DNA of 64,000 nucleotides from JANNBN01 sp031430595 (GCA_031430595.1 JANPBU010000016.1:62001-126000); one strand, 5' to 3'. Counted from the stretch's first letter, positions 1-9,243 are shown. The notes: generated by a model from the sequence alone, not told the origin. Numbers and translations: made by a program.

Positions 1-492
1 AAACGTATTGCTTTTTCCAGCCAGTACTACTCGGCCGGCCAAAAGCTGCTGGTTCGCAGTGACTCGACAGCCAAAGACATGGGGTCACTCACCACCGGTA
101 CAAGAATGTGTCTTCCGGCCGGTGGAACCAGCACCGAGACCATCGCCCGTTTTAAGAACATCTCACCAAAAGATGTAGTTGAGGTAGGCGATATCACCGA
201 GTGTTTAGTGAAGCTTCAACAGGGCCAGGTCGATGCAACACTGTCTGACGATACGGTGCTCGCTGGCTTCATCAGGCAAGATCCGTATCTGAAAATGGTT
301 GGCGAGCCAATCACTGAAGAACCCTACGGTCTTGGGGTCAATGCTGAAAACATAACCCTGGCCCAGTTCATCAATCAGGTACTTGAGACGCTCCGAACCA
401 ACGGGGGTTTGCAAAAACTGTACGACAAGCATTCGCTGACCGATGCCAAGGTTCCACCCGCTGACCATTCTCGCGTTCCTAACACCCCGTGA
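1..492 (+). CDS. glnH: Glutamate/aspartate-type ABC solute-binding protein, 5' end missing
   Basis: The reading frame is open from base 1, so the N-terminus (signal peptide and first lobe) lies outside the window; 163 residues remain. The visible part has the family 3 (SBP_bac_3) look: a CLPAGGTSTETI segment, a VDATLSDDTVLAG segment typical of lobe 2, and a C-terminal helix ending near LQKLYDKH. Such proteins bind polar amino acids outside the membrane. Only genes of a signalling operon follow, and no permease or ATPase is visible, so a sensory role like mycobacterial GlnH (which reports amino acids to PknG) is more likely than plain transport. That role is inferred from context. The stop overlaps the next start as GTGA. 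Confidence 0.85.
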   Translation, partial: KRIAFSSQYYSAGQKLLVRSDSTAKDMGSLTTGTRMCLPAGGTSTETIARFKNISPKDVVEVGDITECLVKLQQGQVDATLSDDTVLAGFIRQDPYLKMVGEPITEEPYGLGVNAENITLAQFINQVLETLRTNGGLQKLYDKHSLTDAKVPPADHSRVPNTP

Positions 493-1610
493 TCTCGGTT
501 TATATGCGCGCCGACGTTCCACAGATTCCCCAACCAAACCCAACGCTCACGCAGGCCCAGATATCACTCACGCTTCAGCAGGCCACTCAATGGGCTCAGG
601 GCAGAGGCGATGAACTCGTAGACCTCGACACCGAACTATCGCAGCAACCCGAACTGAAATCGACCGATCTCACGCTAGCGTTCGCAGTGTGGACCCTCGC
701 AGCCGGGGCGATTTCTGAAGCATCGTCTGCTCCCCTTCCCAACCTCTCGGCACCACCCGCCACCATTCTTCGCTCGTATCATCAAGCACTGGCGAAGCTC
801 TGGAACCCACTTATTGCGCACGACGGTCTTGAACTAGCCGGAAACACCAACGAGGCAATTCGTTTGGTTGATTCATTGATCGAGGCAACCAAAACCGGCA
901 TTCATTCGGCCGCCTCCGCCGTAACGGGGCGAACAATGATCGCAGAACACCTAGTTACGGCAGCAACGCTGAGTAAACAACTCGATATTGGGGCATCTGA
1001 GTTGGCCCGCCTCCACCAACAATCCGCTGCAATGACTGCGTCAAGCACCCCAACCGAAATCGCCGACCTTGCGGCACGCGCTGCTGGGCTTCGATCTGAT
1101 CTCGAAACAGCGGCGGCTGAACGGTCTCGGTTACTCAACTCAATCGGCGACGAAACAAGACTGTTAGATGAACTCCGGGTTCTTGAGATAAAAGCTCGAA
1201 CCGTAAGCACACAGACTGCCAGCACATTTTCACAACCACCGAGGTTGGGTATTTTGTCGGTTGACGCACTGGGGCCAACGCCCCCAATCCCAGACCTTGA
1301 AGGCCAACCGTGGCCGGCGGTGCGAACGCTTTTGGCGGCACGAGCCGAAAAACTTGGTCGGGCAAAACAAGCACTGGTCATGATCATTGACCGCCACGAA
1401 GCAATGCTCGAAGAGCGAATCTCGTTGCGAGGGATGGTTGACGGGTACCACGCCAAGACAACTTCAACTCGAACCGCAGACCTTCCTGATGTGGCAGCTG
1501 CGTACACCAGTGCGAAGCAGCTTCTCTGGACCGCACCATGCGATCTCGAGGCCGCTCGCAAAGCCACAAATACGTATGTCCAATTAGTTTCAGCGTCGAA
1601 CAAGGGATAA
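489..1610 (+). CDS. Unrecognised 373-residue protein between glnH and pknG
   Basis: It starts with GTG overlapping the glnH stop by 4 bases; an ATG at 504 is a possible alternative. The protein is rich in Ala, Leu, Thr and Gln. It has a helical, partly coiled-coil middle (an acidic/basic heptad-like stretch around residues 195-240) and no convincing transmembrane segment or signal peptide. In mycobacteria the gene in this position is glnX, a membrane sensor that links GlnH to PknG. This protein holds the same place but does not look like a membrane receptor, so its function is open. The tight overlap with glnH and the 5-base gap to pknG support co-transcription. Confidence 0.7.
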   Translation: MISVYMRADVPQIPQPNPTLTQAQISLTLQQATQWAQGRGDELVDLDTELSQQPELKSTDLTLAFAVWTLAAGAISEASSAPLPNLSAPPATILRSYHQALAKLWNPLIAHDGLELAGNTNEAIRLVDSLIEATKTGIHSAASAVTGRTMIAEHLVTAATLSKQLDIGASELARLHQQSAAMTASSTPTEIADLAARAAGLRSDLETAAAERSRLLNSIGDETRLLDELRVLEIKARTVSTQTASTFSQPPRLGILSVDALGPTPPIPDLEGQPWPAVRTLLAARAEKLGRAKQALVMIIDRHEAMLEERISLRGMVDGYHAKTTSTRTADLPDVAAAYTSAKQLLWTAPCDLEAARKATNTYVQLVSASNKG

Positions 1611-1615
1611 CAGAC

Positions 1616-3877
1616 ATGGCTACAACAACTCGTTGTTTGCAACCAGGCTGCGCGGGCGCCATCGAAGATGGTTATTGCGATACCTGCGGTCTCTCGCCCG
1701 CGATTTCCCAATCGTCGGCCGTCTCAACAGGCACTTCACCAAACCCAGCATCGGGTGTCACTGCTTCGTTACCCGCCCCGCCAATGGCTGCCCAGCAAGG
1801 CAGTTCACCGGTTTCATCGATGACCCGCGGAACCGGTTCGACGGCGTTGGGTTCAGCGACAATCGGAAGCCGTCGTGCCGCACCAACTACAGCGACGAGA
1901 CGATTATCGAAACGCCTTGATCAATCGCGACTTGGTCAGGGCTTGGTCAATATTCCGGCGGCGCTCCCAGTCGATCCTTCGAAAAGCCTGCTGGTAAATG
2001 CGCAGGTCAGCGAAGAGAAGCGTTACTGCTCAACCTGCAACCAGGCGGTCGGTCGTTCACGCGAAGGTGTGCCGGGTCGAACGAAAGGCTTTTGTCCGAG
2101 CTGTGGGAGTCGCTTTGATTTCGAACCTCGGCTTACACCCGGCACATTGCTCAATGACCAGTACGAAGTGGTTGGCCCGCTTGCTCACGGTGGTATGGGA
2201 TGGATCTATCTTGCGAAAGACCAAAACCTTTCTGGGCGTTGGGTCGTCATCAAAGGGTTAGTCAACTCGGCCGACAAAGACCTACAGGAAGCGGTCATCA
2301 CAGAAAAACAGTTCTTGGCAGAAGTAGCGCATCCACTGATTGTCGAGATATACAACTTCGTCAACCACGAAGAGGTTCAGTACATCGTCATGGAGTACGT
2401 AGGCGGAACCTCGCTCAACGACGTCTTGAAACAACGCCTTAAGGCCAACAACGGTGCGTACTCGCCGCTGCCCCCAGAGCAGGCCATCGCGTACATGGTC
2501 GAAATTCTTCCGGCGTTTTCTTATCTTCACCAAACCGGATTGCTCTACTGCGATTTCAAACCGGCGAACCTCATGCAGGTTGGCGACGGTGTCAAACTCA
2601 TCGACCTCGGAGGGGTTCGTCGAATAGGCGACGATACCAGCGCTCTATTCGGCACGATTGGTTTTCAGGCGCCAGAGGTACCCCAAGAGGGCACATCCAT
2701 TCCCTCTGATCTCTACACAATCGTACGTACGCTTGCTGTATTGACCTTCGAATTTCGGGGTTATCAAAGCACGTTTCAGGCCGCAATCCCAGGGCCTACC
2801 GACGTACCGCTTTTTGCGCAGTACGACTCGTTCTATCGCTTGTTACTTAAGGGCACAGCAACTGAGTCCGAAGATCGATTCCAGTCGGCCGAAGAACTGC
2901 GCGAGCAACTTATAGGTGTGCTTAGAGAAATCATGGCTTCCAAGAATGCTGATGCTGCATCTCGCGCATTGCCGTCGCCCTTGTTCGACACGCCTGATCC
3001 GGAACCCGAACCGGCCTGGCAGAATCTGCCTACATTGCGTTCTGACCCTACCGACGAAGCTGCCGATTGGCTCGCCGGTCTTACCGTCACAGAACCCGTT
3101 GAACGGCTTGCACTTTTGGCCGGAAGCAGGGCCACTAACGCCATTCTTCTCGACTCTGCTGCGGTGAATTTGGCTGGAGGCAACACCGGTGAGGCTGCTC
3201 GAATCGCCGAGTCGTTGCTCGACAAAGATCCTTGGGAATGGCGTTCGTTGTGGGTAAAGGGTTTGGTGGCACTTTCGACAAACCAGTATCCGGCTGCTGT
3301 CGAATCATTCAACGCCGTGTACGGCCAACTTCCTGGAGAGCTTGCCCCAAAACTTGCCCTTGCGCGCTCTTGCGAACTCAGCGGCGACCTCGAAATTGCC
3401 GAACGGCTGTACGAGGTATGTGCACGTACCGATGCCGCCTACAGTGCCCTAGGCCTGTTTGGGTTAGCTCGCCTAGCCGAAGTACGAGGTGATCGGTCTG
3501 CCGCGCTTGCGGCACTCAACCGGGTTCCAAAAACCTCACGCGCGTTCAACGAGAGTCGACGCCAGCGCGCCGAGGTGATGGTCAACTTTAACCGCCCCGC
3601 CGGAACCACAGACGTTGCGCTAACAGCCAACGATGTGCAGGCCGCCATTGCCGAGCATGCTGCGTCGGGTGGTGACCCTGGCGACCATGCCGCGTTCCGT
3701 ATCGACGTGTACCGAAGGCTACTCGCGACAAAGGGGCCACAGCAGGTGCCAGAGCGGCCGTTGAGGTTGTCGCTTGAAAGTGCCCTGCGCGAACGCGCCA
3801 GGCTCAGCACCTCCCTCGAAGAGAAGGTGACGCTCATTGATGAAGCGAACCGCGTTCGACCCAGGACGCTCACGTGA
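1616..3877 (+). CDS. pknG: Serine/threonine protein kinase PknG, rubredoxin-kinase-TPR
   Basis: The 753-residue length matches mycobacterial PknG (about 750). Domain order: N-terminal zinc ribbon with a CxxxxC...CxxC pattern (residues 7-24), a Ser/Thr/Pro-rich linker, a rubredoxin-like metal site with two CxxC pairs (about 137-162), a kinase domain with glycine loop HGGMGWIYLA (about 190), lysine in VVIKGL, catalytic loop YCDFKPANLM (about 311) and metal loop LIDLGG, then a TPR-rich C-terminus from about 480. PknG kinases are soluble and control glutamate and TCA-cycle metabolism through FHA proteins. The ATG at 1616 is preferred over an in-frame upstream start because it follows AAGGGA at the end of the previous gene. 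The N-terminal zinc ribbon is shared with the phosphatase and FHA proteins downstream. Confidence 0.93.
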   Translation: MATTTRCLQPGCAGAIEDGYCDTCGLSPAISQSSAVSTGTSPNPASGVTASLPAPPMAAQQGSSPVSSMTRGTGSTALGSATIGSRRAAPTTATRRLSKRLDQSRLGQGLVNIPAALPVDPSKSLLVNAQVSEEKRYCSTCNQAVGRSREGVPGRTKGFCPSCGSRFDFEPRLTPGTLLNDQYEVVGPLAHGGMGWIYLAKDQNLSGRWVVIKGLVNSADKDLQEAVITEKQFLAEVAHPLIVEIYNFVNHEEVQYIVMEYVGGTSLNDVLKQRLKANNGAYSPLPPEQAIAYMVEILPAFSYLHQTGLLYCDFKPANLMQVGDGVKLIDLGGVRRIGDDTSALFGTIGFQAPEVPQEGTSIPSDLYTIVRTLAVLTFEFRGYQSTFQAAIPGPTDVPLFAQYDSFYRLLLKGTATESEDRFQSAEELREQLIGVLREIMASKNADAASRALPSPLFDTPDPEPEPAWQNLPTLRSDPTDEAADWLAGLTVTEPVERLALLAGSRATNAILLDSAAVNLAGGNTGEAARIAESLLDKDPWEWRSLWVKGLVALSTNQYPAAVESFNAVYGQLPGELAPKLALARSCELSGDLEIAERLYEVCARTDAAYSALGLFGLARLAEVRGDRSAALAALNRVPKTSRAFNESRRQRAEVMVNFNRPAGTTDVALTANDVQAAIAEHAASGGDPGDHAAFRIDVYRRLLATKGPQQVPERPLRLSLESALRERARLSTSLEEKVTLIDEANRVRPRTLT

Positions 3878-5016
3878 GCGGGACTGTTTGCCCAACATGC
3901 GCTACGCCGACCGACGAGTCGCATGCTTTTTGTGAAAACTGTGGCGCGGCACTTGGAACAGCTTCTGGTGTTGCCGGAAGCGTACCTACCGTTGGTGCTC
4001 CTTTAGAACGATCAACTGAGCTGCTGCCAGGTGAGACCCAAAGCGGCCTGGTTCGCGGGCCGCTTCAAACGTCGACCCCGGTGAGTGCCGTCGTTGCACC
4101 CACTACGCCGTGCGTTTCATGCGGAAAGGGTCCTATTACCGAGAGCTACTGCGATGTGTGCGGCACACGTCAACCCGACCCGCGTGATCACTTCGAAGAA
4201 ACACCGGCGCCTTGGGTTGCAGGGGTATGCGATAAGGGTATCGTTCATGCTCGAAACGAAGATGCGATGAGCATTGCGGCTCAACCCGAACCAGGTTCGC
4301 TTGCAATACTCGTCGTGTGTGATGGGGTCACCACTGCCCCGTTAAGCGAACGAGCCTCGCTGGCTGGCGCCAGAGCCGCCCGAGATGTCCTCGTTGCCTC
4401 TGCTGCTGCCATGAAACCCAACGCTGAGCAATGGTGTGAAGCGATCCGACAATCCTGCACAGCGGCGCAGGCAGAAACACTCGCAGTGGCTGAGTCGCTC
4501 GGGCAACCCCTCAACCCTCCATCGTGCACGTTCGTTGTCAATGTTGTTCAGGATGGCGTCATTCACAGCGGCTGGTGCGGCGACTCGCGTTCGTATTGGT
4601 TACCCGATGTAGGAACCGCCCTCATCACCTCAATCGACGATTCAATCGCGTCGCAGATGATCGCAGGCGGAACACCCCGAGAGACTGCCGAAGCTGACCA
4701 TCGAGCTCACACGATTACCCGTTGGCTCGGTGCCGACTCCCCTGATCCAACGGCACGAACTTCAATCACCCCCATTGATGGCCCAGGATGGGTGGCTGTC
4801 GTCTCAGATGGTATGTGGAACTATGTTTCGTCGCCCGACCCACTTCGGGCGAAGGTGCACGAGTTTGCCCTCATTGACGCAGCCCCCCTTGCCGTTGCCA
4901 AGGCCATGGTTGCCTTTGCCAATTCGCAGGGGGGCCACGACAACATTACGGTTGCACTTGCCCGAATAGAAGTTATGACTTCGTCGACTTTGACTGACCC
5001 TTTACCCACCACGTAG
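3874..5016 (+). CDS. PP2C-family Ser/Thr phosphatase with two N-terminal zinc ribbons
   Basis: GTG start in a GTGA overlap with the pknG stop; 380 residues. Two zinc ribbons come first (CPTC...CENCG near residues 5-24, CVSC...YCDVCG near 82-100). A PPM/PP2C catalytic domain follows with the usual metal-binding motifs: RNEDA, VVCDGV, WCGDSR, VSDGMW and GGHDNIT. It would remove phosphate from Ser/Thr, and its place directly after pknG suggests it reverses PknG phosphorylation. No membrane segment is seen, so both enzymes should be cytosolic. The shared zinc ribbons may bring the proteins of this operon together; that is inference. Confidence 0.9.
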   Translation: MSGTVCPTCATPTDESHAFCENCGAALGTASGVAGSVPTVGAPLERSTELLPGETQSGLVRGPLQTSTPVSAVVAPTTPCVSCGKGPITESYCDVCGTRQPDPRDHFEETPAPWVAGVCDKGIVHARNEDAMSIAAQPEPGSLAILVVCDGVTTAPLSERASLAGARAARDVLVASAAAMKPNAEQWCEAIRQSCTAAQAETLAVAESLGQPLNPPSCTFVVNVVQDGVIHSGWCGDSRSYWLPDVGTALITSIDDSIASQMIAGGTPRETAEADHRAHTITRWLGADSPDPTARTSITPIDGPGWVAVVSDGMWNYVSSPDPLRAKVHEFALIDAAPLAVAKAMVAFANSQGGHDNITVALARIEVMTSSTLTDPLPTT

Positions 5017-5034
5017 ACCGAAAGCATCCATCCC

Positions 5035-6342
5035 ATGGCAACGTTCACTGCACAAACATTCCAAAACGAATATGTGGCCGACGGGTCTGACGAGGTTCAC
5101 GCCATCGTGACCGTGACCTCTTCTGGCGCAGGCCAGGCCGGAACTAGCGGTGATGCGGCCGAGGTGCTCATCATCGATTCGTCCGGATCCATGGAATCGC
5201 CGCCCACGAAAATTCGAGCAGCCAGGCAAGCAGGGGTGGCCGCTATTGAGGCTATTCCGAATGGGGTATTTTTCGGGGTCATCGCCGGCCGAACACAGCC
5301 ACAAATGATTTATCCGTTCGCCACCCAAATGGTTCGCATGAACGATAAAGAACGCAGCAATGCTCGTGATGCCATCATGAACCTTCGTCCTGACGGCGCA
5401 ACCCCGCTAGGCACCTGGTTGATGGCAGCACGCGGACTGTTTTCGACCGTTCCGGCGACACAACGCCACGCAATCCTGCTCACCGACGGACGCATCGAGG
5501 GCGAAGAACCGCAGGTACTTCGCATGGCACTTGATCAATGTGCGGGGTTGTTTCAATGCGATTGTCGCGGAATTGGGGCTGACTGGGAAGTCGACCAGTT
5601 ACGACAGATCTCTTCCGCACTGCTTGGAACCGTCGATATCGTGGCCAACCCCGATGATCTCGCTGAAGATTTCCGTTCGATGATGACCACCGCAATGTCG
5701 CGCGGTGTACCGGATGCGCGCTTACGAGTGTGGGCACCACAGGGTTCGCAGCTCATGTTTCTTCGTCAAGTTGCCCCCCAGGTTGAAGACCTCACCCTAC
5801 GGGCAACAACCCTCAGTGCACTTATCAAAGAGTTTCCAACCGGGGCGTGGTCAGACGAAAGTCGCGACTACCACATTGCTGTGAAGGTTCCACCAGCCCC
5901 CGTCGGCTCAGAACGGCTCTCGGCACGGGTCGAGTTGGTTGTAGACGACCAGGTTCTCGCCAAATCACTTGTTCGAGCTGTTTGGTCGGGTGACGTTGCC
6001 TTGACGACTCGAATCGATATGGCAGTCGCCCATTACACCGGGCAAGCCGAACTCGCTGATGCGATCCAACAGGGTTTGGCCGCGAAGTCGGCCGGTGACG
6101 CTCAAACGGCCACCATTCTTCTTGGCCGGGCAACCAAAATCGCGGCCGAAACCAACAACGAAGCGACGATGCGATTGCTGCGGAAGGTGGTCGAGGTGGA
6201 AGATGCCGAGGCCGGAACCGTCCGCCTAAAACGAGACATCGACAAAGCAGACGAGATGGCACTCGATACCAGGTCAACGAAAACCGTCCGAATCGGAAGA
6301 ACGCCCACCGCCTCAACGCCTGATCCAAATGGCGGCGTCTGA
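5035..6342 (+). CDS. von Willebrand factor A domain protein
   Basis: 435 residues. The vWA domain occupies roughly residues 40-220 and has a complete MIDAS metal site: DSSGS near residue 44, the threonine of DGATPLGTW, and the aspartate of LLTDGR. The C-terminal half is beta-rich and then helical, and resembles the tail of vWA proteins in bacterial kinase/FHA operons. No signal peptide or membrane segment is seen, so it probably acts in the cytosol as a metal-dependent protein-binding module. The start lies 18 bases after the phosphatase stop, and its stop overlaps the FHA gene start as TGATG. Role in the pathway (scaffold or substrate) is not visible. Confidence 0.88.
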   Translation: MATFTAQTFQNEYVADGSDEVHAIVTVTSSGAGQAGTSGDAAEVLIIDSSGSMESPPTKIRAARQAGVAAIEAIPNGVFFGVIAGRTQPQMIYPFATQMVRMNDKERSNARDAIMNLRPDGATPLGTWLMAARGLFSTVPATQRHAILLTDGRIEGEEPQVLRMALDQCAGLFQCDCRGIGADWEVDQLRQISSALLGTVDIVANPDDLAEDFRSMMTTAMSRGVPDARLRVWAPQGSQLMFLRQVAPQVEDLTLRATTLSALIKEFPTGAWSDESRDYHIAVKVPPAPVGSERLSARVELVVDDQVLAKSLVRAVWSGDVALTTRIDMAVAHYTGQAELADAIQQGLAAKSAGDAQTATILLGRATKIAAETNNEATMRLLRKVVEVEDAEAGTVRLKRDIDKADEMALDTRSTKTVRIGRTPTASTPDPNGGV

Positions 6343-7091
6343 TGGTTGCGTGTCCTAACGGTCACTCTTCGGCCGACCCCGACTATTGCGATACGTGCGG
6401 AACGCCGCTCGGCGCAACCCGACTGCCATCGAGTCCGCCGGCTTCGACCGGTTCAACTAACGCGACTGCTTCGACATCAACTCCGACCGCTTCCAGCGGC
6501 GCTACTTCGACTGTTGCGGCGACTACGCCGTGTCCGTCGTGTGGCGAACTTAACGCTGCCTCGAACCTCTTTTGCGAGTCGTGTGGGCTCGACTTTGTGA
6601 CCGGCCAAGCGCCCCCTCCGATCGTCGTGGCCAAACCAATTTTGGCTCCGGCGTCGCCCCCGGTTGTTCTCGACCCGGGTACCGATCTGGGATGGACCGT
6701 GACGCTCAGCGTCGATTCCGAATGGTTCGCGGTGAAGGGTGAAGGAATCGGTGTTCCTCCCGATCGCCCCGCCACCCAAATCCAACTTCGACACCCGTCC
6801 GCGGTGATTGGTCGATCTCGTTCAGCCGGAGCTCAACCCGGTGTCGTGATTGACGATGACCACGGAATATCGCGTCGCCATTCCGAACTCAGCTTCGACG
6901 AAACCCTCGATCAATGGAGCATCACCGACCTTTCGTCCACGAACGGAACCTACGTGCTCGCCCCAGACACGCCCCTGGCGCTGGAACTTGAGCCAATTGT
7001 TCCCGGTGTCGCCCACGTGATCGGCGCACGAGACCGAGTGTACGTGGGTGCCTGGACGCAACTCACGCTCACCAAAACCTCCTCAGACTGA
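6342..7091 (+). CDS. FHA domain protein with two zinc ribbons
   Basis: 249 residues, start overlapping the vWA stop. Zinc ribbons lie at residues 4-20 (CPNGH...YCDTCG) and about 64-85 (CPSC...FCESCG), joined by a Thr/Ser-rich linker. The C-terminus is a forkhead-associated domain with VIGRS, SRRHSEL and STNGTYV, the residues that bind phosphothreonine. In mycobacteria and corynebacteria PknG phosphorylates the FHA protein GarA/OdhI, which then releases 2-oxoglutarate dehydrogenase and related enzymes. This protein is the obvious candidate reader of PknG phosphorylation here, although its zinc ribbons make it longer than GarA. It is the last gene of the operon. Confidence 0.9.
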   Translation: MVACPNGHSSADPDYCDTCGTPLGATRLPSSPPASTGSTNATASTSTPTASSGATSTVAATTPCPSCGELNAASNLFCESCGLDFVTGQAPPPIVVAKPILAPASPPVVLDPGTDLGWTVTLSVDSEWFAVKGEGIGVPPDRPATQIQLRHPSAVIGRSRSAGAQPGVVIDDDHGISRRHSELSFDETLDQWSITDLSSTNGTYVLAPDTPLALELEPIVPGVAHVIGARDRVYVGAWTQLTLTKTSSD

Positions 7092-7146
7092 CCCCGCGCT
7101 TTGTCGTTTTTGGGGCTTGCGAGTGTTCGAGGGCTTCTGTGACAGA

Positions 7147-7174
7147 AGTTTGCACTATGGCCGTAGTGCAAACT
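7147..7174. promoter_or_regulatory. Perfect inverted repeat upstream of sufC-sufS-sufU
   Basis: AGTTTGCACTA and its exact reverse complement TAGTGCAAACT flank a 6-base spacer. The repeat lies 26 bases before the sufC start. No T-run follows, so it looks more like a protein-binding operator than a terminator of the FHA operon. An iron-sulfur regulator of the SufR/IscR type is a natural guess but is not shown. Confidence 0.6.
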
Positions 7175-7199
7175 CGTGAGACCCGGTAGGCTAAATATC

Positions 7200-7970
7200 G
7201 TGACTACGCCATTATTCCAAGTAGACAACCTCCACGTCAGTGTCGACGGTCATGCGATTCTTAACGGGTTGACGTTGTCGGTTGGCCCGGGCGAAATTCA
7301 CGCCATCATGGGCCCGAATGGCTCGGGAAAATCGACACTCGCTCACGCCCTTCTCGGCAACGAGGAGTACTCGATTGATAGCGGCACGGTCACCTTCAAA
7401 AACAACGACATCACCCATTGGGAAACGAACGAACGCTCGAAGGCTGGCCTGTTCTTAGCGTTTCAATATCCAGAAGAAATTCCTGGCGTCACGGTGATCA
7501 ACTTCCTCCGCCAGGCTCTGTCTGCCCGAAAAGGTATCGATCTTTCCACCTTGGAACTTCGACTCTCGATTCGTGAATGGATGGCTCGCCTCGATATGGA
7601 TCCAGCCTTCGCCGACCGCTACCTCAACGAGGGTTTCTCGGGTGGCGAAAAGAAGCGCAACGAAATTCTTCAGATGGCGATACTCGAGCCCGAATTTGCA
7701 ATCCTTGATGAAACCGATTCCGGCCTCGATATTGATGCCCTCCGCATCGTTGCCAAAGGGGTGCAAGAGGTGCGTCACGATCGACCCAACCTCGGGGTGC
7801 TGCTCATCACTCACTACCAGCGCCTTCTCGATTACCTCACGCCCGACGTTGTACACGTTCTCGTCGACGGTCGAATAGTGGCTTCTGGTGGGCCCGAACT
7901 GGCACAGCAACTCGAGAATGACGGCTACGACGCCTTCCGACCGGTGTCAGCAAGTTCGGTGTCAGCATGA
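7200..7970 (+). CDS. sufC: SufC, Fe-S assembly ATPase (copy 1)
   Basis: ABC-type ATPase of the SUF complex, which supplies ATP hydrolysis to SufB-SufD during Fe-S cluster assembly. Motifs: Walker A GPNGSGKST, Q-loop FQYP, signature SGGEKKRNE (the SufC-specific form), Walker B with DETDSGLD, and switch ITHYQR. The GTG at 7200 gives a 256-residue protein starting MTTPLFQVDNL, the normal SufC length; the frame also opens 24 bases earlier. It is first in a sufC-sufS-sufU operon. A second complete sufC lies at 16202-17020 with sufB and sufD, so this copy may serve SufS/SufU or be a paralog with its own partners. Confidence 0.9.
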   Translation: MTTPLFQVDNLHVSVDGHAILNGLTLSVGPGEIHAIMGPNGSGKSTLAHALLGNEEYSIDSGTVTFKNNDITHWETNERSKAGLFLAFQYPEEIPGVTVINFLRQALSARKGIDLSTLELRLSIREWMARLDMDPAFADRYLNEGFSGGEKKRNEILQMAILEPEFAILDETDSGLDIDALRIVAKGVQEVRHDRPNLGVLLITHYQRLLDYLTPDVVHVLVDGRIVASGGPELAQQLENDGYDAFRPVSASSVSA

Positions 7971-9214
7971 CGGCGCGACATTGCAGTTTCTCGGCCGCGA
8001 AAGTACGGGAAGATTTTCCGATCTTCAGTCGGTTAATAAATGACAAGCGGATCGTTTACCTCGATTCGGCAAACTCGACCCAGAAGCCGCAACAGGTCAT
8101 CGATTCAATGACACATTTCCTTGAACATGACTACGCACCTATTAACCGGAGTGCGTATCGAATGGCCGCCGAAGCTACCGACCTGTACGAGGGTGCGCGT
8201 ACCAAAGTTCGTCACTTCATCGGAGCGAATTCTGATGCCGAAGTGATCTTCACGAAGAACGCCACCGAATCAATGAACCTGATCGTTTGGTCGTGGGGTA
8301 AAGCCAACCTTGGTGCTGGTGACTCCATCGTATTGACACATATGGAACATCATGCGAACGTTGTACCGTGGCAAATGCTCGCTGCGGAAAAGGGTTTCGA
8401 GATCAGGTGGATTCCGCTGACAAGCGATGGCCGCCTCGACCTGAGCACCCTCGACACACTGCTCGACGGCGCTAAGGCCCTCTCGTTCACTGCCATGTCG
8501 AACGTACTTGGCACCATTAACCCCGTCGCGCAAATGAGCGATGCCGCTCATCGTGCCGGTGCCATTTCCATCGTTGATGCCTGCCAGTCGGTTCCTCATC
8601 AGGCCACCGACGTCGTCGCCCTCGGTGCCGACCTCATGGCATTCTCGTCACACAAAATGTGTGGCCCGACCGGTATCGGAATTCTCTGGGGTCGAGAAGC
8701 ACTTCTCGATGAAATGCCGCCGTTCATGGGTGGTGGGTCAATGATTAGCGACGTGAAACTCACTGGCTTTACCACTGCTCCCCTTCCGCAGAAATTTGAG
8801 GCTGGCACCCCATCAATTACCGAAGCAATCGGGCTCGGTGCTGCAGTTGACTACATCAGCGCACTTGGTATGGACAACATTCGCCAACACGAGATCGAGC
8901 TCACTCGCTATGCACTCTGTAGCTTGAAAGACCGTTTCGGTGATGACATTGTCATCCATGGTCCTACCGATGTTGAAGTTCGCGGTGCAACACTCAGTTT
9001 CGCATTCAAAGATGTTCACCCCCACGACCTCAGCCAGGTTCTCGACGAGTCAAACGTATACGTACGAGCAGGGCATCACTGTGCCAAGCCCTTGATGCGT
9101 GAACTCGGTGCTGGTGCCACGGCTCGGGCTAGTTTCTACATTTACAATGACGAGGCCGATGTCGATGCTCTCGGCGATGCCCTCAGCCATGTCAGCGATG
9201 TTTTCGCGTACTAG
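7967..9214 (+). CDS. sufS: SufS-type cysteine desulfurase
   Basis: 415 residues, a class V PLP aminotransferase fold. It takes sulfur from L-cysteine as a persulfide and passes it to SufU and then to the SufBCD scaffold. Visible residues are the PLP lysine in SSHKMCGPTG (about 230), THMEHHANVVPW typical of group II desulfurases, and the catalytic cysteine in AGHHCAKPLM (about 371). It starts by an ATGA overlap with sufC. The next gene, sufU, begins 29 bases after its stop, as in Firmicutes and Actinobacteria, where SufU accepts the sulfur instead of SufE. Confidence 0.95.
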   Translation: MTARHCSFSAAKVREDFPIFSRLINDKRIVYLDSANSTQKPQQVIDSMTHFLEHDYAPINRSAYRMAAEATDLYEGARTKVRHFIGANSDAEVIFTKNATESMNLIVWSWGKANLGAGDSIVLTHMEHHANVVPWQMLAAEKGFEIRWIPLTSDGRLDLSTLDTLLDGAKALSFTAMSNVLGTINPVAQMSDAAHRAGAISIVDACQSVPHQATDVVALGADLMAFSSHKMCGPTGIGILWGREALLDEMPPFMGGGSMISDVKLTGFTTAPLPQKFEAGTPSITEAIGLGAAVDYISALGMDNIRQHEIELTRYALCSLKDRFGDDIVIHGPTDVEVRGATLSFAFKDVHPHDLSQVLDESNVYVRAGHHCAKPLMRELGAGATARASFYIYNDEADVDALGDALSHVSDVFAY

Positions 9215-9243
9215 TCCAATACGACCAACTGGAGACCACTGCC

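Noticed and set aside
902..1711. Minus-strand open frame (269 codons) at the start of the window
   Set aside because: Antisense to the coupled gene before pknG, with shadow-type composition (Ser/Arg/Ala) and no start context.
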